DNA from: Nitrosomonas sp.
Lineage (GTDB): Bacteria; Pseudomonadota; Gammaproteobacteria; Burkholderiales; Nitrosomonadaceae
NCBI GenBank assembly: GCA_021774265.1
Contig: JAJFJG010000036.1
Coordinates: 1 to 49,763, forward strand
Direction of reading: 5' to 3'
DNA: 49,763 nucleotides
Shown here: positions 43,222 to 49,763 of the stretch, in pieces
Position numbering within the stretch: the stretch's first letter is position 1
Layout of the letters: the number at the start of each line of letters is the position of its first letter
Translations under genes and position numbers: made by a program
The notes under the pieces: model-generated
The model's database searches: none
What the model saw: the letters and a program-made list of their open reading frames with translations, nothing else
Told to the model about the DNA's origin: nothing

Positions 43222-44808
43222 TTGAGTGCTCCGATTCTAATACATGATTTTATCTTTGCTAACGCTCAGCGAATTCCCAATCATCCTGCAATATATTTTA
43301 AAGATGCAACGCTTACTTTTTCCCAGCTATGGAGCCAAATAGATTGCTTCGCAGGCATTATCTGTGGACTTGGTCTTGCACCGAGTGAAAGAGTGGCCAT
43401 TTACTTACCGAAACAATTTGAGACGGTGATCGGTATTTTTTGTGTTTCTGCTGCAGGCGGAACATTTGTACCAATAAACCCATTACTGAAACCAAACCAA
43501 GTGAAATATATCCTGCAGAATTGTAATGTGCGCATCTTGATTACTTCAGGTGAACGTGCCGATCAATTGGCCAATATTCTTGATGAATGCCGTGATTTAA
43601 ATACGTTAATACTAACTTCAGATGCGAAGCAACTTCCTACTTCAATAACAAGTAAATCTGTTATGTGGAATGATTTACTAATGACCAACAATTCTGCCAA
43701 ACCACATAGACGTATTGATACGGACATGGCAGCCATTCTTTATACTTCTGGAAGCACGGGACAACCTAAAGGCGTTATTTTGTCGCACCGTAATATGGTA
43801 GCCGCAGCAATAAGTTCAGCGGAATTCCTTAGCTTAACAATGGAAGATAAGTTGCTTGCTGTTCTACCATTGAGTTTTGATTACGGCTTAAGTCAATTAA
43901 CCACTGTCTTTTCTGTCGGCGGTTCTGTCGCATTAATTAATTACTTGTTCCCACGCGATATTATTCACTCAGCTGTGAAATACAAAATCACTGGGATTTC
44001 AGCTGTTCCACCGATTTGGAATCAACTTGCCACTCTTGATTGGCCAAAAGAAACAATTAAAACATTGCGTTATATAACTAGTTCGGGTGGCGCATCTCAA
44101 CGTGCAACCTTGAATAAGTTACAGGACAAATTATCTCAAACCAGAATATTTCTCATGTATGGTTTAACTGAAGCTTTTAGATCGTCATTTTTGTCACCAG
44201 AGGAAATTAATGAAAAACCTGGCTCTGTTGGAAAGGCTGTACCAAATGCCGAATTGATGATAGTTCGTGAAGATGGTACAGAGTGCGCACCGGGAGAACC
44301 AGGAGAATTAGTTCATCGCGGCTCTTTAGTTTCACTTGGCTATTGGAATGATCCTGTCACTACAAAAAAAAGATTTCGCCCAGCCCCAAATCAGCCTCAG
44401 GGATTGCCAAATCCTGAATTAGCCGTTTGGTCTGGAGACCAGATGCACAAAGACAAAGACGGCTATTTGTATTTTGAAAGCCGCAGTGATGAAATGATTA
44501 AAACATCTGGGTATCGTGTTAGTCCCACCGAAATTGAGGAGGTAGTCTTTGCTTCCGGCTTAGTTACAGAAGCAGTTGTTATCGGCATCCCTGATATAGA
44601 ATTAGGGCAACTGATAGTTTTAATTGTACATTGTATTGATGCAGAAAATACTGTTGAAGATACCATTCGTTCATACTGTCGGCGAATGCTGCCTAACTAT
44701 ATGGTGCCATCCCATATAGTATTACGTGATGAACTACCTCGCAATCAGAATGGGAAAATTGACCGATCAGCATTAACCCTAGAGTATAAGGAAAACTTCA
44801 GTGCTTAA
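43222..44808 (+). CDS. AMP-forming acyl-CoA ligase, exosortase A system-associated
   Basis: A 528-aa adenylate-forming enzyme (TIGR03098 type). The P-loop-like motif YTSGSTGQPKG is at residues 174-184, followed by YGLTEAFRS, a WSGDQ Asp motif and the final-lysine region NQNGKIDRSAL near the C-terminus. It should activate a carboxylate with ATP and load it on the neighbouring ACP or CoA. The start is TTG at 43222, supported by GAGGG four bases upstream; no nearer ATG fits. It ends the ACP-hydrolase-ligase operon and faces the convergent GNAT-like gene. Confidence 0.9.
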   Translation: MSAPILIHDFIFANAQRIPNHPAIYFKDATLTFSQLWSQIDCFAGIICGLGLAPSERVAIYLPKQFETVIGIFCVSAAGGTFVPINPLLKPNQVKYILQNCNVRILITSGERADQLANILDECRDLNTLILTSDAKQLPTSITSKSVMWNDLLMTNNSAKPHRRIDTDMAAILYTSGSTGQPKGVILSHRNMVAAAISSAEFLSLTMEDKLLAVLPLSFDYGLSQLTTVFSVGGSVALINYLFPRDIIHSAVKYKITGISAVPPIWNQLATLDWPKETIKTLRYITSSGGASQRATLNKLQDKLSQTRIFLMYGLTEAFRSSFLSPEEINEKPGSVGKAVPNAELMIVREDGTECAPGEPGELVHRGSLVSLGYWNDPVTTKKRFRPAPNQPQGLPNPELAVWSGDQMHKDKDGYLYFESRSDEMIKTSGYRVSPTEIEEVVFASGLVTEAVVIGIPDIELGQLIVLIVHCIDAENTVEDTIRSYCRRMLPNYMVPSHIVLRDELPRNQNGKIDRSALTLEYKENFSA

Positions 44809-44858
44809 TATATTTGAGTCCAGTAGCAAAAATCATCGCACTTACTATCAGTACAGTA

Positions 44859-45752
44859 TTACAAGTCTAATGCCACTAGTTCACTGTAAATATTCTGGAT
44901 ACAATCAGCCGATAAACCTTCACTAAGGAAAAACTTCTGACTACCAACCTCCTGTTTATATAAAAACAAAGGCTTAATTATCTGACCTAACAAACGAGAT
45001 TCGATCTTACTACTAAATATACCGTACCTAAATAACAGATGTGTTCTTAAAGCAGGCCAGCATTGCTGAAATAGCAGCATATCACTCACGTACATAATTG
45101 ATGCACAGGCTAACCGTTTATACTTTATTCGTTTAAAAATCATAAACTCATATTGGTCGTCCACACTAAATATTAAAAAATTAAGCCAGGGAAATTCTGT
45201 GTGATCAACAAAACTTTTTGCAGTATGCTTTGACAGGAGACTCTTTGCTTTGGACTTGTCAGTCACTATTTTAACACGTTCTGGAAAACTCAGTGATGGC
45301 ACATTCAGCAAGATAGATATGCGATTGTCTAAAGGCTTAAACTTTAAGAAACTAAATATCTTAATACCTTCTTTATTCGGTGAAAACATGGTAAAGCTAT
45401 AGCCTTTTTGCCTTATCACTGCTAATACTAGTTCAATACTTTGTGATCGGTAACCAGGCAATACGCACCAACTATGAGGATTACAAAAACGTTCCAAATG
45501 ACCCGAAACATATTGTTCAGAATAAATGGCACATAAAACCCCTACAACTTGATCGTCGCTTATTAACATGAAGCCGTGATTTGGTGCTTCTGCTAGCCAT
45601 GATTTACTAATACCCTGCTGCCATGCCTGTGGGGTAAACTGGTTATTCATGTGACAATATAAAAAATTAGCTACCTTTTCGATATCAATAGCAGTAATTG
45701 CCGTTAATATTGTCTTTTTTCTTGTCTTTTTTCTTGTCATTTTATCACTCAT
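44859..45752 (-). CDS. GNAT-fold acyltransferase-like protein
   Basis: A 297-aa soluble protein. The N-terminal half follows a GNAT pattern (IDIEKVANFLYCHM ... FMLISDDQVVGVLCAIYSEQ ... WCVLPGYRSQSIELVLAVIRQ), with the acetyl-CoA loop partly degenerate. The C-terminal half is not recognisable. An unusual Lys-rich start, MTRKKTRKKT, comes from a short tandem repeat, so the true start may be at 45740. Convergent with the acyl-CoA ligase 50 bases away and next to an fkbH remnant, it fits a role in modifying polysaccharide or amino-sugar side groups, by context only. Confidence 0.65.
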   Translation of the reverse strand: MSDKMTRKKTRKKTILTAITAIDIEKVANFLYCHMNNQFTPQAWQQGISKSWLAEAPNHGFMLISDDQVVGVLCAIYSEQYVSGHLERFCNPHSWCVLPGYRSQSIELVLAVIRQKGYSFTMFSPNKEGIKIFSFLKFKPLDNRISILLNVPSLSFPERVKIVTDKSKAKSLLSKHTAKSFVDHTEFPWLNFLIFSVDDQYEFMIFKRIKYKRLACASIMYVSDMLLFQQCWPALRTHLLFRYGIFSSKIESRLLGQIIKPLFLYKQEVGSQKFFLSEGLSADCIQNIYSELVALDL

Positions 45753-46026
45753 TGCACTTTAAATTATATTAGTAACCGTTCCATTAGCACTTTCAACATA
45801 GTCTCAATCGTTTTTAAAGGCTTCTGCAGTGACCACACCACCGGCCTAGTCCGTCAACATTTTAGATGACACGCCATAAAAAAATTAAGATGCAAAGGAT
45901 AACAGCAGATACTTTAGTAAATTGATGGTTTACAGCTTGACTGACTTATTCTAAGTGGTGATTTTCTTGGCTTGTATGTATCACAAAAAACTCCCATACT
46001 TCTTGCGCTTCATTAGCGTTCACTAG

Positions 46027-46393
46027 TTAAAAACCCAACAGCTGATAATGAGACTGAACTAATTTATTTCTCGCAGTCGGACGATAAAACTCACGTAATA
46101 AGAATATTATGTAAAAGGGTAAGCATAACCAATTCGTCACAAACAGCCTCTTCTACTCTACGTTAGATTACTCGGCAACTCATTAACCACGTATCAATTT
46201 TCCAACAGTCCTTTTTTTCTTTACAGATCACAACGCTGATCGTTTCATTATCACCAAATCGATCCTGCAAATATATCTGCCATGTAGCACCATCATTTGC
46301 TTACTCGAATTGCAATAACACTGTTTCTGTATATCGCTGTGTAGTTAAATGAAATTGATTAGTTTTATTAATAAGTTGTAGAATCCGCGTTAA
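46027..46393 (-). pseudogene. fkbH: FkbH-family HAD protein, C-terminal remnant
   Basis: The minus strand reads RILQLINKTNQFHLTTQRYT, then WQIYLQDRFGDNETISVVIC, WKIDTWLMSCRVI-stop-RRVEEAV and, after a frame change, FYRPTARNKLVQSHYQLLGF, all diagnostic of the GNAT-like C-terminal half of FkbH-type proteins. Two in-frame stops and at least one frameshift are present. The 5' end stops exactly at the IS256 inverted repeat at 46394, and no N-terminal HAD domain is found beyond the IS. fkbH is a usual partner of exosortase A loci. The 45753-46026 gap shows nothing else. Confidence 0.85.
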
Positions 46394-47777
46394 GAGTTAT
46401 TGTTAAATCTGGTGTTTGAGTATTAAATCAAGCGGCGACCTGATCGTCCGATATTACTTCAACACCGTCTATAAATTGAACACCTTTGATGACCTTACTC
46501 AGGAAATCAAAGCGTCTTAATTTTCTCCATTTTCCTTCAGAACATTGACTCAGTTTAAACATCATATGCAACATGCCGTCACGTGACAGGCAACTTTTTG
46601 CTCGCTTTGTTCTGTGGCGTATGGTGCCAAAAGTTGATTCTATTGGGTTGCTGGTTCTTATGCTTTGCCAATGTTGAACTGGATAATCATAAAAAGCTAG
46701 CAACTCTTCTCTGTCTTTCTGTAGGCACAGAGTTGATTTTGGGAATTTGGCATCGTAGGTTGTTATAAATAAATCAAAGGACTTTTCAGCATTCTCTTTC
46801 GTCTCTGCTTGCCAGATTTCATGCAATGCCTGCTTGACTTTGGGCTGCGATGACTTGGGCAGCTTATTCAATATATTAGCCGTCTTATGTACCCAGCAAC
46901 GTTGATGGCGTGTCGTGCTATACACTTCATCTAAGGCTTTCCAAAACCCCAAGGCGCCATCACCGATTGCTAGCTGTAGGGCGTTCATCCCTCGGTGTTT
47001 GAGTTTCAATAAAACTTCTCGCCAGCTTTGCGTTGATTCTCGCATACCATCTTCAATGGCCAGAAAGTGCTTTTGTCCTCGCTCGTTAACACCAATAATG
47101 ACCAGCGCACAAAGTTTAGTGTCTTCTGATCTTAATCCTGAGTAAATGCCGTCAGCCCAGATATCAACCCATTGATCTTTGTTTAACGGCTTATGTTGCC
47201 ACTGCTGATATTCTTGCCCCCATCCTTGCTTCAAGCGGGATATTGTGCCGGCCGACAAACCTTTTGCGTCATCACCAACCAGTACTTTCAGTGCCTCACC
47301 CATCTCACCAGTTGAAATACCTTTGAGATATAACCATGGCAAGCTGGCTTCTACCGATTTTGCTTTTCTAACGTAAGGCGGCACCAGTGCAGAATGAAAA
47401 GTTATTGGCTTTCCTTCTTTAGAGCGTACTTTGGGCATCTTCACAAAAACTGAACCAATGCCAGTCAATATCTCTCGCTCTGGGTGATAACCATTGCGCA
47501 CTACTGATGCTCTATCGTCATCAGTCGATTGGTTGCTGTATTGCTCCATAAATACAGTCAATTCAGCTTGTACTGCTTGATGAATTAATTTCTGCGCCCC
47601 AGTTTTTAACATCTCCGTCAGTGCGTCTGCGGTTGCGTCTCGATTTTTTATTTCAACAACGTTACTATTGCACATGGTGGCGTATCCCTTTAGGTTGGTT
47701 TAATGTTTGGCTACATCAAACTTAACCAGATACGCCGCTTTTTTCAATCCTCTAAACACCAGATTCAACTATAACTC
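46394..47777 (-). mobile_element. Intact IS256-family insertion sequence
   Basis: GAGTTATTGTTAAATCTGG (46394 onward) and its near-complement CCAGATTCAACTATAACTC ending at 47777 form imperfect terminal inverted repeats of about 26 bp (with GTGTTT-type inner ends). The 1384-bp size suits IS256. A full transposase lies inside. No perfect 8-9-bp target duplication was found, which suggests a later rearrangement at one side. Confidence 0.85.
46428..47675 (-). CDS. IS256-family transposase
   Basis: A full-length 415-aa mutator-type transposase. The DDE residues can be placed: Asp in VDIWADGIYSGLR, Asp in LAIGDGALGFWKA and Glu in NPIESTFGTIRHRTK, with the characteristic RCWVHKTANILNKLP between the latter two. 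The N-terminal DNA-binding part has RNGYHPEREILTGIG. No internal stop or frameshift, so the element may still move. The transcription direction is out of the IS toward the fkbH remnant. The coding range leaves about 34 and 102 bases to the two inverted repeats. Confidence 0.95.
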   Translation of the reverse strand: MCNSNVVEIKNRDATADALTEMLKTGAQKLIHQAVQAELTVFMEQYSNQSTDDDRASVVRNGYHPEREILTGIGSVFVKMPKVRSKEGKPITFHSALVPPYVRKAKSVEASLPWLYLKGISTGEMGEALKVLVGDDAKGLSAGTISRLKQGWGQEYQQWQHKPLNKDQWVDIWADGIYSGLRSEDTKLCALVIIGVNERGQKHFLAIEDGMRESTQSWREVLLKLKHRGMNALQLAIGDGALGFWKALDEVYSTTRHQRCWVHKTANILNKLPKSSQPKVKQALHEIWQAETKENAEKSFDLFITTYDAKFPKSTLCLQKDREELLAFYDYPVQHWQSIRTSNPIESTFGTIRHRTKRAKSCLSRDGMLHMMFKLSQCSEGKWRKLRRFDFLSKVIKGVQFIDGVEVISDDQVAA

Positions 47778-47816
47778 CTGCGGCTGGAACAAATAGTTAT
47801 GCATTTTGTACGCAAT

Positions 47817-48602
47817 TCATGCGTCTTCATGTGTTATTGGTCGCCGAAGCGACTCTAACCACTTAGCGGCAATATCTCGAACAAAAGTTTCAGCCTCATC
47901 CTTTGTCATGGGGTTTAAAGTCTTCGGCTCTGTGTGGTACGCGTGCCGAGCCCAATCACCAGTAACTGAAGGGTTGTGTACCGCGTCACTAAAACGTCTA
48001 AATTGATCTGGGGATATGCTAAACAGCGAATGGAATTCAGCTCTGTTACTCTGATTCTTAGCTCTGGTCCCTTCTGCAAGCTCATATATCTTATAGATGA
48101 TCTCCGCAGACGGCTTATCTACGGCGAGGAGCTTCAGTATCTTAGCCGCTATAGGACTTATGTATGCAGGTTCGAGCTTTGAGCGCTGACGTTCCAATTT
48201 GGCCTGATACTCTTGCTCTTCGTGACTTGCTGTCCAGCGCTCTAATTCAGCTTGTGATAGCCCTTTCGGTGGAGAAATTGTTATAGCTGCGCTGATCGAC
48301 GACGAAGACATGAGGCACGAATCGCCTTCAAGGAATGCATGTCGGAGAGGTGGATTCTTAGAGTAATCTATGACAGAACCGAGCACGAATTCTGGGTCTA
48401 TTTGTGAAGGGCCTTTAAACGCCGATCTAACGACTTTGGCTTTTTCAAACACATCTGCTGCAGTCACGCACGCATCGATTTTCGGTGATGTTAAAGCTGG
48501 ATTCTTTATCCCTTCAACTAGTTTGTATCCCAAGCCGGAAAGCAAGTCAGCGAGATTTCTTTTCTCCAAACCTGTCTTTTGAATTTCAATTGCCCATTTC
48601 AC
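47817..48602 (-). CDS. Unrecognised protein next to a TIR gene (261 aa)
   Basis: I do not recognise this protein. It is soluble with no signal peptide or membrane segment. Visible features: a mixed N-terminal part (KRNLADLLSGLGYKLVEG), a Ser-rich stretch (LMSSSSISAAITIS) near residue 100, a charged helix about residues 125-145 (HEEQEYQAKLERQRSKLE), and a C-terminal helical domain with FSISPDQFRRFSDAVHN. Start is GTG at 48602 with GGAG eight bases upstream. The TIR-domain gene lies about 105 bases upstream on the same strand, so the two may be one unit. It may act as sensor or adaptor. Confidence 0.6.
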   Translation of the reverse strand: MKWAIEIQKTGLEKRNLADLLSGLGYKLVEGIKNPALTSPKIDACVTAADVFEKAKVVRSAFKGPSQIDPEFVLGSVIDYSKNPPLRHAFLEGDSCLMSSSSISAAITISPPKGLSQAELERWTASHEEQEYQAKLERQRSKLEPAYISPIAAKILKLLAVDKPSAEIIYKIYELAEGTRAKNQSNRAEFHSLFSISPDQFRRFSDAVHNPSVTGDWARHAYHTEPKTLNPMTKDEAETFVRDIAAKWLESLRRPITHEDA

Positions 48603-48707
48603 GTCTGTGGCTCCATTTTTGACAAGGTAACGGACGATAGCTTCACAACGATGCTAATCAGAAACACGGTTTTTTTCGTCGGCTCGAATGATCTTTTAGG
48701 TGTCGTA

Positions 48708-49196
48708 TTACTCAAATTGTTCTGCAAGTTTGTCTACAAAATTTTGAACCACCTCTTCTTCAATGGGCTTATTTCGCAGATCTATGAAGTCCCTGAATTG
48801 CAACTTTTGCAGAGTCTTTGAGGCCTTGTTCAACTGGATGTTTGTATTTTTGTCATGCCCGTCTTCTTTAAAACTACTCTCTAACTTTTGGCATCGTCTA
48901 AAATATATTGGATAAATCTTCTTCCTATCAATAGCCATCTTTAGTTCATAGATGCATGCTCTGCTATTAAAAAATGAAGGCGAAATTGTTACCACTAACC
49001 CATCACAATTTTCGATTCGCCGTTCAATTTCCTCTTGCCAGACTGCACCCCACGTAATTGAATCTGTATCAAAGAAAACTTTGCATTTTTTGCCAATTAC
49101 TTGTGATAAAGATGCCGCAAAAGCAGCCTTAAGATGAGAAATCTTTTCGGCTGTCTTTTGGTTATCATTTCGAGCGTAGCTCCAGAATACTTGCAT
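48708..49196 (-). CDS. TIR-domain protein
   Basis: A 162-aa protein that is essentially one TIR domain: box 1 VFWSYARND at residues 3-11, the second region FFDTDSITWGAVWQEEIERR, and ISPSFFNSRACIYELKMA with Glu84 at the position of the catalytic glutamate of TIR NADases. Bacterial TIR proteins often deplete NAD+ or make signalling nucleotides during phage defence. The ATG at 49196 is preferred over one 14 codons earlier because GAGGAAAA precedes it and box 1 starts at once. The C-terminus after residue 110 is charged and may bind a partner. An unrecognised gene follows on the same strand. Confidence 0.82.
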   Translation of the reverse strand: MQVFWSYARNDNQKTAEKISHLKAAFAASLSQVIGKKCKVFFDTDSITWGAVWQEEIERRIENCDGLVVTISPSFFNSRACIYELKMAIDRKKIYPIYFRRCQKLESSFKEDGHDKNTNIQLNKASKTLQKLQFRDFIDLRNKPIEEEVVQNFVDKLAEQFE

Positions 49197-49340
49197 TTTT
49201 CCTCGTTTCGTAAATGCTGAAGTCGTACAGGCAGCCAATTGGCACCTAACAAATGACTATAAAGTTTCCGTATATCATCTCTAACTTGGACTCTAAAATC
49301 AAACCAATTTATGATATTAGTCAAGTTAGCTAACTGTATA

Positions 49341-49562
49341 TCATCCTAGATAACACGATATTTTTTTCTGAAGATCATGACGATGATAGTTATTGTCTTT
49401 AGTTGTATTCAAAGTTCGTTTTCTGCCCAACAAATCGAGTTGATCCCACGGAATCGACTGTCCGTTCTCCGTAGGTATGTTGTCATTTGGCAATATGGAG
49501 CGAGCAGCCTCTATGGGTCGTAACTGTCCTTTGACATCAACCCAGCCAATACTCTGACCAGC
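49341..49562 (-). pseudogene. Unidentified ORF remnant upstream of the TIR gene
   Basis: A 74-codon minus-strand frame without a start codon reads AGQSIGWVDVKGQLRPIEAA, then PTENGQSIPWDQLDLLGRKR, ending at a TGA at 49341-49343. A TAA precedes it, and another frame just upstream (LTQEKIIEECHRKVVCSLVS) could be its earlier part across a frameshift. I cannot name the family. The remaining bases from 49197 to 49340 and after 49563 show nothing else I can support. Confidence 0.35.
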
Positions 49563-49763
49563 TTAACACCACGGGCTGTTTACGAGCTGGCACTGAAACA
49601 AGGGAGCAGACCACCTTTCTATGGCATTCTTCGATAATTTTTTCTTGAGTCAATTCGTATCTTAGAATTCGCTAGACTTTCAGTCACAATCAGAGTAAAA
49701 GATCTTAATATATTTGTTTCAAAGCTTTTGCAGTACTGGTATTCCATGTGCAATCTTCGATTC

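Noticed and set aside
46394-47777. An exact target-site duplication for the IS256 element
   Set aside because: The flanking 8-9 bases on the two sides do not match, so none is claimed.

Overview
The window reads as an AT-rich proteobacterial chromosome segment (roughly 40% GC by eye), most likely from a beta- or gammaproteobacterium. The evidence is a polA / LOG / DUF2782 / homoserine-kinase block, a BPSS1780-type membrane protein, and an acyl carrier protein / hydrolase / acyl-CoA ligase set of the exosortase A-associated type. The lineage cannot be fixed from the sequence alone. No rRNA, tRNA, CRISPR array or complete prophage was seen. Mobile-element debris is very frequent.

Layout. (1) 0.1-0.7 kb: an RNA 2',3'-cyclic phosphodiesterase. 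(2) About 1.3-8.64 kb: a gene-cassette array with at least five convincing attC recombination sites and several weaker or truncated ones, but no integron integrase in the window. Cargo is a SEC-C protein, a DUF4238 protein, a broken hicA with intact hicB, a nonsense-interrupted small membrane protein, a divergent thioredoxin-fold/HxlR pair, an SMR transporter, a cassette without an ORF, and a chromate transporter. One attC carries the remains of a group II intron. Two REP-like palindromes bracket the hicAB segment. (3) 8.8-12.9 kb: a YaiI protein, then a TetR regulator with matching operators in front of itself and of a DUF4242 + TPR operon, then two overlapping tiny ORFs. (4) 13.2-17.9 kb: GNAT/nitrilase fusion, membrane-anchored protein and ornithine-type decarboxylase, probably polyamine-related. 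(5) 17.9-19.1 kb: an IS1182-type transposase pseudogene interrupted by a 109-bp MITE with a 5-bp target duplication. (6) 19.8-23.05 kb: a three-gene operon (acyl-CoA-dehydrogenase-like flavoprotein, cytosolic PhnD-like binding protein, TusA-like/ferritin-like fusion) preceded by a 20-bp palindrome and a leader hairpin. (7) 23.2-34.6 kb: a PII-like protein, a tiny lipoprotein, and scattered envelope or exported genes (DUF3047-like, sulfotransferase, DUF4399, cytochrome c, DUF3015, DUF4105, PagL-like) separated by IS4, IS110 and integrase-type IS remnants. (8) 34.8-40.7 kb: the conserved housekeeping block. (9) 41.2-46.4 kb: the exosortase A-associated operon, a GNAT-like protein and a decayed fkbH. 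(10) 46.4-49.7 kb: an intact IS256-family element that truncates fkbH, then a TIR-domain gene and an unrecognised partner, a candidate defence module.

How the genes work together. The best candidates for something undescribed are the flavoprotein / PhnD-like / TusA-ferritin operon, whose parts suggest soluble redox chemistry on a small phosphorus- or sulfur-containing ligand, and the TIR + 261-aa pair. The cassette array is accessory cargo for stress and toxin resistance plus a toxin-antitoxin remnant. The exosortase A-associated operon normally serves exopolysaccharide and PEP-CTERM surface biology, but here it sits next to a dead fkbH, with no exosortase in view.
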